Positions 56,815-64,000 of a stretch of 64,000 nucleotides of DNA are shown in pieces (the stretch's first letter is position 1; each line of letters opens with the position of its first letter). Origin of the DNA: Fictibacillus fluitans (GTDB taxonomy: Bacteria > Bacillota > Bacilli > Bacillales > Fictibacillaceae); NCBI RefSeq assembly GCF_030418125.1, contig NZ_JAUHTR010000010.1:1-64000 (forward strand), in the 5' to 3' direction. A program made the position numbers and the translations under genes. The notes below the pieces were generated by a model. It did not search any database. It was given only the letters and a program-made list of their open reading frames with translations, and was not told the origin of the DNA.

Positions 56815-57456
56815 ATGGAACAGGATTATTTGAAAAAAGGCAAATTGGAAGAAACCGCACGACAATTGGAACAGCAAATTGAACAAGAGCCGGATAATCC
56901 GGTACTCTACATTAATTACGGAAATCTGATTTCCGCAGTTCATGAGCATGAGAAAGCCATTGCTTTTTTTGAAAAAGCGCTTCAGCTTGATCCAGAGGCA
57001 GGAACAGCGTGGTACAGCATGGGAATTGCGCTGTACGAGCTGGAACGGTTTCCGGAGGCAGCACATTGCTTTATGCAGGCCCTGCAAAAAGGAGTGCAAG
57101 AGGGGGATGTCCATTTTATGCTCGGCATGTGCTACGTTCAGAAAAACGAGCAAATCCGCGCGCTCCCGCACTTTTTGCGTGCCACTGAGCTGGACAGCAA
57201 TGATGTGGAATCGCTGTTTCAATATGGACTCTGCCTCGCGCAGATGGAACAGGTCAGGGAAGCGGTAGATGTGTTTCAAAAGGTGACTTCCAAAGATCAA
57301 AAGCATGCGGATGCCTTTTATAACCTCGGGATAGGCTACGTGTATTTTGATAAACCTGAGGAAGCTCTCGAAGCTTTTAATCAGGCACTCTTAATCCAGC
57401 CGGATCATTATCTAGCAGCGAATGGCAAAAAAAATGCAGAAAGCATGCTGAACTAA
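56815..57456 (+). CDS. tetratricopeptide-repeat protein (YrrB-like)
   Basis: A 213-residue soluble protein made of five to six TPR units (for example YINYGNLISAVHEHEKAIAFFEKALQLDP, then AWYSMGIALYELERFPEAAHCFMQAL), a protein-interaction scaffold. The last unit ends DKPEEALEAFNQALLIQPDH. It matches yrrB of B. subtilis by place between mnmA and recD2 and by length. The start ATG at 56815 follows CAGGAGGAAAC. A small hairpin without T-run follows. Partner unknown. Confidence 0.92.
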   Translation: MEQDYLKKGKLEETARQLEQQIEQEPDNPVLYINYGNLISAVHEHEKAIAFFEKALQLDPEAGTAWYSMGIALYELERFPEAAHCFMQALQKGVQEGDVHFMLGMCYVQKNEQIRALPHFLRATELDSNDVESLFQYGLCLAQMEQVREAVDVFQKVTSKDQKHADAFYNLGIGYVYFDKPEEALEAFNQALLIQPDHYLAANGKKNAESMLN

Positions 57457-57499
57457 AAAGCTGGCTCAAAGCCAGAATTATTATGCAGTCAGGAGACCA

Positions 57500-59803
57500 A
57501 TGATGGATAAACAGTCTTCTTTCGATTTATTCGATGAACAAGCAAAATATATAAAGGGAACGTTAATTACAACCATTTTTTTTAATAAGGAAAATTTGTA
57601 TACCGTTGCCCGCATACGTGTTCATGAAACGAATGAGGCGTATACCGAAAAAGAAGCAATCATAACCGGGATTCTCCCGCCTCTTTACCAGGATGACCGT
57701 TATATTTTCTTTGGTCATTTTAAAGAACATCCAAAGTACGGAAAGCAATACCATATCACGCAATTTCGCAAAGACATGCCACAGACAAAAGAAGGCATGG
57801 TTCAATATTTGTCGGGGGATTTATTCCATGGAATCGGTAAAAAGACCGCCCAGGCCATCGTGGACCATCTTGGAGAAAACGCGCTTTCTGCTATTTTGGA
57901 AAACCCTGATGTTCTTAACGGGATTCCGCAGCTGAATGAGGAAAAGGCGAAAAACCTGTATGATGTTCTCGTTGAGCATCAAGGCCTCGAGCAAGTCATG
58001 ATCACACTGAATCCATTTGGCATCGGGCCACAGCTGTCGATGAAAATTTACCAAACCTATCAGGAAGAGGCACTTCATATTATTCAAAACAATCCGTATC
58101 AGCTGATATACGATATTGAAGGCATTGGCTTTCAGCGGGCTGATGAACTTGGAAGAGGAATTGGATTGTCCTACAACCATCCGGAAAGAATCAGGGCCGG
58201 CTGTCTTTACGTTCTGCAGGAAAGAGGAACCGATGCGGGGCATGTTTATCTCCCTGCTGATTTTGTGCTGGATGAAGTGAAAAAATTGCTGACGAATGGG
58301 GAAGCCCCCATTAATGACAGCGATATTTTCCGTGAAATCGAAGCGCTTCGGGAAGATAAAAAAATCGTAATGGAAGAAGACCGGCTGTATTTGCCGTCTC
58401 TATACTTTTCTGAAAAAGGACTTGCCGAATCGGTAACAGGTATTGCAGGTCAGGAAGATTATAAAGAGGCGTTTCCGCAGGCTGAATTTTTAAAGGCGCT
58501 TGGTGAGCTTGAGGAACGGCTTGGCATTCAATATGCCCCTTCGCAAAAGCAAGCGATCGAAACGGCCATTTTTTCTCCAATCATGGTTCTTACGGGAGGA
58601 CCGGGAACCGGGAAAACCACGGTAATCAAAGGAATTGTAGAGGTCTATGCGGAGCTGCATGGTGTTTCCCTTGACCCTGGTTCCTACAAAAAGGATGAGC
58701 CGTTTCCGGTGCTGCTTGTAGCTCCGACCGGGCGGGCCGCCAAACGGATGTCGGAATCCACAGGCATTCCCGCCTTCACCATCCACAGATTGCTCGGATG
58801 GAAGGGCGGAGCGGGCTTTGAACACACCGATGAAAATCCGCTTGAGGGCAAACTGCTGATTGTGGATGAAATGTCCATGGTGGATATCTGGCTTGCGCAT
58901 GCCCTGTTTAAAGCTGTGCCCGGAAATATACAGGTGGTGATCGTGGGGGATGAGGACCAGCTGCCATCTGTCGGTCCCGGCCAGGTATTGCGTGATTTCA
59001 TATCTTCGAAAGCCATTCCGACGGTTGAATTGAAGGATATATACAGGCAGGCAGAAGGGTCATCGATTATTGAACTTGCTCATCACATGAAAAACGGTGT
59101 GCTTCCAAACGACCTTGCAAAGAGAAAAGCGGACAGAAGCTTCTTTTCCTGTCAGGCGCATCAGGTTTTGGAAGTGGTCAAGCAGGTGTGCCAAAATGCC
59201 CGGCAAAAGGGATATACGGCAAGGGATATTCAGGTGCTCGCCCCTATGTATCGAGGAAACGCAGGTATCGATGTTTTGAATCAAAAGCTGCAGGAATTGT
59301 TTAATCCGCCGACACCGCAAAAAAGGGAACTCAACATCCAGCAGGTGGTCTATCGCGTGGGTGATAAGGTGCTTCAGCTTGTTAACCAGCCGGAAGACCT
59401 GGTATACAACGGGGATATGGGTGAAATCGTCTCGATTATTTATGCCAAAGAAACAACAGACAAAGAAGAACAGCTCGTCGTGGCGTTTGATGATGTGGAG
59501 GTTGTTTACACGCGCTCTGATTTCCATCATATTACCCATGCTTATTGCTGTTCCATTCATAAATCTCAGGGAAGCGAATTTCCCATTGTCATCATGCCAG
59601 TGGTGAAAAGTTATTTCCGGATGCTGAGAAGGAATTTGATTTATACGGGTATTACAAGGAGCCGGGAGTTTTTAATTTTGTGTGGGGAAGAATCGGCTTT
59701 TGAACTGGCTGTTCAAAGGAATGATGAAGCGTCCAGGTATTCTCGTCTAAAGGACCGTTTGACTCAATTCCAGATGGAAAACCTTTCAAGCATGAATCCC
59801 TGA
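57500..59803 (+). CDS. recD2: RecD2 5'-3' DNA helicase
   Basis: A 767-residue superfamily 1B helicase, not part of RecBCD. The N-terminal region has helix-hairpin-helix-like segments (GIGKKTAQAIVDHLG, and IEGIGFQRADELG). Walker A is LTGGPGTGKTTVIKG near residue 365, Walker B LIVDEMSM, and the late motif YCCSIHKSQGSEF near 680. In B. subtilis RecD2 aids replication-fork progress. Start at the first of two adjacent ATG codons; the second fits AGGAGA slightly better. Confidence 0.95.
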   Translation: MMDKQSSFDLFDEQAKYIKGTLITTIFFNKENLYTVARIRVHETNEAYTEKEAIITGILPPLYQDDRYIFFGHFKEHPKYGKQYHITQFRKDMPQTKEGMVQYLSGDLFHGIGKKTAQAIVDHLGENALSAILENPDVLNGIPQLNEEKAKNLYDVLVEHQGLEQVMITLNPFGIGPQLSMKIYQTYQEEALHIIQNNPYQLIYDIEGIGFQRADELGRGIGLSYNHPERIRAGCLYVLQERGTDAGHVYLPADFVLDEVKKLLTNGEAPINDSDIFREIEALREDKKIVMEEDRLYLPSLYFSEKGLAESVTGIAGQEDYKEAFPQAEFLKALGELEERLGIQYAPSQKQAIETAIFSPIMVLTGGPGTGKTTVIKGIVEVYAELHGVSLDPGSYKKDEPFPVLLVAPTGRAAKRMSESTGIPAFTIHRLLGWKGGAGFEHTDENPLEGKLLIVDEMSMVDIWLAHALFKAVPGNIQVVIVGDEDQLPSVGPGQVLRDFISSKAIPTVELKDIYRQAEGSSIIELAHHMKNGVLPNDLAKRKADRSFFSCQAHQVLEVVKQVCQNARQKGYTARDIQVLAPMYRGNAGIDVLNQKLQELFNPPTPQKRELNIQQVVYRVGDKVLQLVNQPEDLVYNGDMGEIVSIIYAKETTDKEEQLVVAFDDVEVVYTRSDFHHITHAYCCSIHKSQGSEFPIVIMPVVKSYFRMLRRNLIYTGITRSREFLILCGEESAFELAVQRNDEASRYSRLKDRLTQFQMENLSSMNP

Positions 59804-59846
59804 CTCCTGTGGGATGATAAGGATGTTCGGAAGGGTGGGGGTTACT

Positions 59847-60317
59847 TTGCGGACATTTTCTTTTTTAAAAGGTAAAAAGGCTGTTCTTTCGGCGAACCGA
59901 AAATCAATCGGTAAAGTCGAAGATATACTGACAGATTCAGGAGGAAATGTGCTGGGTTTCATTTTATGCGAAAACAGCCTTTTCTTCCGGAAAAGTTATT
60001 TGCCGTATTCCTCAGCCAGAATACAGGAGGAAGATTCCGTTTTGATTTGCAGCTGCAGGCCATCCAGGGTGCCTTCCTATCCGGAGGGAACATTCCGGAT
60101 GGAAAAACAACCTTGCTGTTTGCTGAAGCAGGCTCTCTTGTCTAAGGACGGAGAGACGGAAGCAGTAGTCGAGGATGTATATTTTTCGGATAATTGGGGC
60201 AGGATTGTAGCCATTGAGGTATCAAAAGGATTGTTTTCGGACTGGACGGATGGACGATCGCTGATTTATTCGCACGAGCCGTTGCACATCGGAAAGCAGT
60301 CTCTTTTTGTACGATAG
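59847..60317 (+). CDS. PRC-barrel protein (YrrD-like)
   Basis: A 156-residue protein that appears to hold two PRC-barrel-like halves (SIGKVEDILTDSGGNVLGFIL near 20-40 and VVEDVYFSDNWGRIVAIEVS near 107-126). Such domains bind RNA or proteins, and the family name comes from the photosynthetic reaction centre H subunit. Position after recD2 matches yrrD. The start is uncertain: TTG at 59847 (MRTFSFLKG) has GGGTGGGGG upstream; ATG codons at 59814 and 59823 lack a site. Confidence 0.78.
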   Translation: MRTFSFLKGKKAVLSANRKSIGKVEDILTDSGGNVLGFILCENSLFFRKSYLPYSSARIQEEDSVLICSCRPSRVPSYPEGTFRMEKQPCCLLKQALLSKDGETEAVVEDVYFSDNWGRIVAIEVSKGLFSDWTDGRSLIYSHEPLHIGKQSLFVR

Positions 60318-60340
60318 TGCTATGAAGGAGGGCCCCACAC

Positions 60341-60538
60341 TTGAAATGCCCCAACTGCAGCTGTAAGGATATCGGAAAAATCGGTGTTAATCAATATTAT
60401 TGCTGGAACTGCTTTATTGAGCTGTCCATTGTAAATGGCATGCTTTCCCTTCACCAGGTGGAGGAGGATGGAAGCTTGACCTCACTGGATGATCTGTTTG
60501 AGGATCAGGATTTGTCCTACAAAGCAGATGCCCAATAA
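60341..60538 (+). CDS. small zinc-ribbon protein
   Basis: A 65-residue protein with a zinc-ribbon pattern CPNC near residue 3-6 and CWNC near 21-24, and an acidic C-terminus (EDGSLTSLDDLFEDQD). The start is TTG at 60341 with GAAGGAGGG upstream; no ATG is in frame. It follows the YrrD-like gene by 23 bases. Function unknown. Confidence 0.8.
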   Translation: MKCPNCSCKDIGKIGVNQYYCWNCFIELSIVNGMLSLHQVEEDGSLTSLDDLFEDQDLSYKADAQ

Positions 60539-60571
60539 GCAGGCTAACTTGACAAAAGGGTTGGTGACAAC

Positions 60572-60733
60572 ATGAACAGCTATTTAAAACCTGTACTTGC
60601 CCTTGGTCTTTGGGCCGCTTTTTACGGAATGAAATCCCGAAAAAACGGGATGAGCTTTATGGGGATGGATGACATGCTGTCCTCAAAACGTGTACGAAAG
60701 TTCCGCAAAAGACTGGCAAAGGCCATTTATTAA
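60572..60733 (+). CDS. small membrane-anchored protein (DUF3918/YrzQ-like)
   Basis: A 53-residue protein. One short hydrophobic helix at about 6-18 (KPVLALGLWAAFYG) precedes a basic C-terminus (SSKRVRKFRKRLAKAIY). The layout and position before the AI-2E permease resemble B. subtilis yrzQ. A GGTTGGTGA lies upstream of the ATG. A terminator follows. The family call is tentative. Confidence 0.7.
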   Translation: MNSYLKPVLALGLWAAFYGMKSRKNGMSFMGMDDMLSSKRVRKFRKRLAKAIY

Positions 60734-60740
60734 AGAAAGC

Positions 60741-60775
60741 AAGCCCATGCTGCAAAAAGCGTGGGCTTTTTCTTT
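60741..60775 (+). terminator. Rho-independent terminator before the AI-2E permease gene
   Basis: AAGCCCATGC (60741-60750) and GCGTGGGCTT (60759-60768) pair with one G-U, followed by TTTTCTTT. Confidence 0.9.
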
Positions 60776-60825
60776 ACTTACATGAAAAATGAGCAGGTGG
60801 CAACAATAAGGGAGGAGGTGATACC

Positions 60826-61908
60826 ATGCAGCGGGAGAAGTACATAAAATGGATCATCCGTTTGTCTCTTCTGGTCTTGCTTTTTCTTTGCGGCTGGCTG
60901 CTGTTGAAGCTGGCTCCTTTTTGGGCTCCTGTACTTGCCATTCTAAAAGCGGTGCTGTTCCCTTTTTTTATTGCCGTATTCATCACCTATTTGCTTCATC
61001 CCCTGGTGGAAATTCTTCACCGGAGAGGCATGCCGCGTACCTTATCCATCTTATGCATCTATCTGCTTTTTTTTGGCGGAACCGGCTATGCTTTATATAA
61101 AGGAATACCTTACATGGTCCTTCAAATCCGGGAACTTGCATCCAATCTTCCCACCATTTCAAAAACGTATCAAAGCTGGCTGCTTGAAGTGGATCATCAT
61201 ACCTCGAACCTGCCCAAATCAATTCATCTAAGGATTGAGGATTACATTCATTCCGGTGAAAGGTACTTGCAGAAAAGCGCAGCCAATGTGATTGGCTCCC
61301 TAAAAAAAATAGTGGATTATTTTTTTGTGCTCATCATTATTCCGTTCCTTGTTTTTTATTTTCTAAAGGATATTGACGGAATTAAACGGGCATGCTGGTA
61401 CGTAACGCCGCAGAAGTGGAGAAGGGAAGGCAGGCAGGTTCTCAAGGAAATTGACAGGTCTCTGGGGGGGTATATCCGTGGCCAGTTGTTAGTGGGGACG
61501 CTTCTGGGAGCAGCAGCCATGCTCGCACTCTGGCTTGCAGGAATGCCGTATCCTATCATATTGGGAATTATTATTGCCATCACGGATATCATTCCGTATT
61601 TTGGGCCGATTCTCGGCGCTGTACCCGTCATTTTTATTGCGTTTACCATTTCTGTGAAAATGGTTTTGGTGGTGGCCGGCATCATGCTGGTACTGCAGTT
61701 CATTGAAGGAAACATATTGGGCCCGCTGATTGTGGGAAAGAGCCTCCACATCCATCCCGCTTTAATTATCCTGGCGCTCCTGGCCGGCGGGGAAATCGGA
61801 GGAGTGGCCGGTCTGATCCTGGCTGTTCCTGTGTTTTCAATCATGAAGGTTATTATTGTGCATATCCGAAACCACAGGCTGCAGGCCAAGATTGACAAGA
61901 TGCCTTAG
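60826..61908 (+). CDS. AI-2E family (PerM/YrrI) permease
   Basis: A 360-residue polytopic membrane protein with about eight helices. FLKDIDGIKR, GYIRGQLLVG and the conserved late segment DIIPYFGPILGAVP are typical of the AI-2E/PerM family. Members carry varied substrates, including autoinducer-2 and Na+/H+ in other species; the substrate here is unknown. Corresponds to yrrI by place before alaS. The start ATG follows GGAGGAGGTGAT. Its 3' end carries the -35 of the alaS promoter. Confidence 0.92.
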   Translation: MQREKYIKWIIRLSLLVLLFLCGWLLLKLAPFWAPVLAILKAVLFPFFIAVFITYLLHPLVEILHRRGMPRTLSILCIYLLFFGGTGYALYKGIPYMVLQIRELASNLPTISKTYQSWLLEVDHHTSNLPKSIHLRIEDYIHSGERYLQKSAANVIGSLKKIVDYFFVLIIIPFLVFYFLKDIDGIKRACWYVTPQKWRREGRQVLKEIDRSLGGYIRGQLLVGTLLGAAAMLALWLAGMPYPIILGIIIAITDIIPYFGPILGAVPVIFIAFTISVKMVLVVAGIMLVLQFIEGNILGPLIVGKSLHIHPALIILALLAGGEIGGVAGLILAVPVFSIMKVIIVHIRNHRLQAKIDKMP

Positions 61909-61921
61909 AACGAATTATACT
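61892..61921 (+). promoter_or_regulatory. sigma-A promoter of alaS
   Basis: TTGACA (61892-61897) and TATACT (61916-61921) are 18 bp apart. The -35 lies inside the end of the preceding gene. Confidence 0.82.
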
Positions 61922-61924
61922 ACT

Positions 61925-62178
61925 GCTAGATAAAGCAAATCGATGATGGAGAAAAGTATGTTCCGAAACCTTTTTAAGAGAGGAAACCCACGGCTGTAAG
62001 GTTTCTAAAAGGGAAGAACAGAAAGCTACTCCCGAGTGCAGTTAATTCCTGCCGGTGAAACCCCGTTACGGTTTACATAAGGTGATGTTTTTGGTGTTTT
62101 GGCTGAAATCATAACCAGGGTGGTACCGCGTGATAACAACTCTCGTCCCTGATGCAGATCAGGAACGGGAGTTTTTTT
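61925..62178 (+). promoter_or_regulatory. T-box riboswitch of alaS (specifier GCU, Ala)
   Basis: This leader fills the gap between the permease gene and alaS. The T-box AGGGTGGTACCGCG is at 62117-62130, and the terminator (CTCTCGTCCCTGAT with ATCAGGAACGGGAG) ends in a T-run near 62178. The specifier GCT is at 62025-62027 in the context GAAA-GCT-ACTCCCGAG. Uncharged tRNA-Ala should induce alaS. Confidence 0.94.
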
Positions 62179-62235
62179 ATTTTAGCAGGACAAAGCGCTG
62201 CCGCTTTTTCTAATAAAAGAAAGGAGAATGGAAAG

Positions 62236-64000
62236 ATGAAAACCTTAACGTCTGCTCAAGTAAGACAAATGTTTCTTGATTTTTTCCAGGAAAAGGGCCA
62301 CGGTGTTGAGCCAAGCGCTTCCCTGGTGCCTTATGAAGATCCATCACTATTGTGGATCAACAGTGGGGTCGCTACCCTTAAAAAGTACTTTGACGGCCGG
62401 GTCATTCCGGAAAACCCGAGAATCGTAAACGCCCAGAAATCAATCCGTACAAATGACATTGAAAATGTAGGAGTAACCGCACGGCATCATACGTTCTTTG
62501 AAATGCTCGGAAATTTCTCCATCGGTGATTACTTTAAAAAAGAAGCCATCATTTGGGCATGGGAATTTTTGACCAGTGAAAAATGGATCGGCTTTGATCC
62601 TGAGAAACTCTCAGTCACCATCCACCCGGAAGATGATGAAGCTTATGAGCTTTGGAACAAAACCGTAGGAGTGCCGCCCGAGCGAATTATTCGATTGGAG
62701 GGCAACTTCTGGGATATCGGAGAAGGCCCAAGCGGACCAAACACTGAAATTTTCTATGACAGAGGAGAAAAATACGGCAGTGATTCCAATGATCCGGAGT
62801 TGTACCCGGGCGGAGAAAATGACCGTTACCTCGAAGTATGGAACCTTGTATTTTCCGAGTTTAATCATAACCCGGATGGAACATACACCCCGCTTCCAAA
62901 GAAAAATATTGATACCGGAATGGGGCTTGAACGCATGGTTTCTGTCATACAGGATGTCCCGACCAACTATGATACAGACTTGTTTATTCCAATCATTCAG
63001 CAGACAGAAAAGCTTAGCGGCAGCAAGTATGGCCAATCCAAAGAAACCGACACTGCGTTCAAAGTTATTGCCGATCATATCCGTACCGTTGCGTTTGCTG
63101 TTTCTGACAACGCCCTTCCTTCAAATGAAGGCAGAGGGTACATTCTGCGCCGATTGATCAGAAGGGCCATTCGCTTTGCCAAGCAGATCGGGCTCGACCG
63201 TCCGTTCATGTTTGAACTGGTTCCAACCGTTGCCGAAATCATGGTAGACTATTATCCGGAAGTAAAGGAGAAAGTGCCTTTCATCCAGCGCGTTATCAAA
63301 AACGAGGAAGAGCGGTTCCATGAAACAATCAACGAAGGGCTTGCCATTCTCGAGGATGTGATCCAAAAGGAAAAAGCGGCCGGAAACAGCACAGTTTCAG
63401 GAAAAGATGCCTTCAAGCTTTACGATACTTTTGGCTTCCCGTTTGAGCTGACCGAAGAATATGCTGCGGATCACAACATGGAAGTTGACCGAACCGGTTT
63501 TGAAAAAGAAATGGAAGGCCAGCGTGAACGGGCGCGTTCTGCACGTCAGGATGTGGACTCCATGCAGGTACAGGCCGGTGTATTAAGCGACATCAAAGCA
63601 CACAGCGATTTTGTGGGCTATGACGAGGAACGAAGCACATCAAAAGTAGTGGAAACCCTGCAAAATGGTGAGCGCATCGATATCCTTGCCGAAGGAGAAG
63701 AAGGGCAGATCATCCTTGATATTACTCCGTTTTACGCAGAAAGCGGAGGACAGGTTGCAGACCAGGGCACAATAACGGGGGAAGGGCTGGAGCTGGTTGT
63801 CAAGGATGTTCAGAAAGCGCCAAATGGACAAAATCTCCATACGGTTGTCGTGAAAAAAGGAAATCTTCGTAAAGGAATAGAAGTTGTCGCTCAGGTTGAT
63901 ACTGAAAAACGTGCGGCCATAGTCAAAAACCATACGGCTACCCACCTGCTGCATCAAGCGCTCAAGGATGTTCTCGGTACCCACGTCAACCAGGCAGGTT
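62236..64000 (+). CDS. alaS: alanyl-tRNA synthetase, N-terminal part (runs off the window)
   Basis: The first 588 codons of a protein usually near 880 residues; the frame is open to the window end. The class II core is at the N-terminus ([55 protein letters not shown]). The editing domain is reached, with its zinc-binding [11 protein letters not shown] near residue 570. The start ATG at 62236 follows AAAGGAGAATGG. It charges tRNA-Ala and is under the T-box upstream. Confidence 0.97.
   Translation, partial: MKTLTSAQVRQMFLDFFQEKGHGVEPSASLVPYEDPSLLWINSGVATLKKYFDGRVIPENPRIVNAQKSIRTNDIENVGVTARHHTFFEMLGNFSIGDYFKKEAIIWAWEFLTSEKWIGFDPEKLSVTIHPEDDEAYELWNKTVGVPPERIIRLEGNFWDIGEGPSGPNTEIFYDRGEKYGSDSNDPELYPGGENDRYLEVWNLVFSEFNHNPDGTYTPLPKKNIDTGMGLERMVSVIQDVPTNYDTDLFIPIIQQTEKLSGSKYGQSKETDTAFKVIADHIRTVAFAVSDNALPSNEGRGYILRRLIRRAIRFAKQIGLDRPFMFELVPTVAEIMVDYYPEVKEKVPFIQRVIKNEEERFHETINEGLAILEDVIQKEKAAGNSTVSGKDAFKLYDTFGFPFELTEEYAADHNMEVDRTGFEKEMEGQRERARSARQDVDSMQVQAGVLSDIKAHSDFVGYDEERSTSKVVETLQNGERIDILAEGEEGQIILDITPFYAESGGQVADQGTITGEGLELVVKDVQKAPNGQNLHTVVVKKGNLRKGIEVVAQVDTEKRAAIVKNHTATHLLHQALKDVLGTHVNQAG

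Overview
The window is a chromosomal segment from an endospore-forming member of the Bacillaceae. The gene order valS-folC-comC-spoIIB-maf-radC-mreBCD-minCD-spoIVFAB-rplU-prp-rpmA-spo0B-obg-pheB-niaR/nifS-nadBCA-safA-coxA-ruvAB-queA-tgt-yajC-spoVB-comN-secD/F-recJ-apt-relA-dtd-hisS-aspS-6S RNA-tcdA-rarA-cymR-iscS-mnmA-recD2-alaS follows the arrangement I know from Bacillus subtilis. Species cannot be named from this. Differences from B. subtilis that I can see: an RNase G gene before rplU, separate secD and secF genes (fused in B. subtilis), two RimK-type ATP-grasp genes between valS and folC, a CotS-family kinase gene after safA, a YczE-like membrane gene before cymR, and no pheA, yebC or bofC at their usual places.

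Layout. 1-5.2 kb: a small membrane protein, the valS T-box and valS, then two ATP-grasp ligases on the minus strand. 5.2-14.1 kb: folate, competence, sporulation and cell-shape or division genes. 14.1-20.4 kb: the SpoIVF sigma-K processing pair, RNase G, the L21/Prp/L27 ribosomal cluster, Spo0B and Obg. 20.4-26.2 kb: pheB and the NAD-biosynthesis divergon with its repressor NiaR. 26.3-29.9 kb: spore coat or cortex genes (SafA with a long Gln/Gly/Met repeat, a CotS-like kinase, a CoxA-like lipoprotein). 30.2-40.2 kb: RuvAB, queuosine genes, YajC, SpoVB and SecD/SecF. 40.2-50.9 kb: RecJ, Apt, Rel, Dtd, a T-box controlled hisS-aspS pair, 6S RNA and TcdA. 50.9-64 kb: RsfA, RarA, CymR, cysteine desulfurase, MnmA, a TPR protein, RecD2, several small proteins, an AI-2E family permease, the alaS T-box and the 5' part of alaS, which runs off the window.

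The cell-biology modules fit together. mreBCD-minCD sets shape and division site. spoIIB, spo0B, spoIVFAB, safA, the cotS-like gene, coxA, spoVB and rsfA serve sporulation. cymR-iscS-mnmA supplies sulfur for tRNA thiolation, and nifS supplies NadA. Tgt/QueA, MnmA, TcdA and Dtd maintain tRNA. No phage, insertion sequence or CRISPR array was seen. Non-ATG starts are common (folC, comC, radC, mreC, spoIVFB, safA, coxA, ruvA, ruvB, comN and secF).

Most of the window is conserved core genome. The best leads are regulatory or accessory: the specifier of the hisS T-box reads Asp (GAC) when aligned with the two other T-boxes here; a multi-hairpin 97-bp intergenic element follows coxA; perfect dyads overlap promoters or ribosome-binding sites of recJ, pheB, spoIIB, coxA and a 57-aa gene; and three gene insertions or pairings (ATP-grasp pair, safA-kinase, yczE-like/cymR) suggest functions worth testing.
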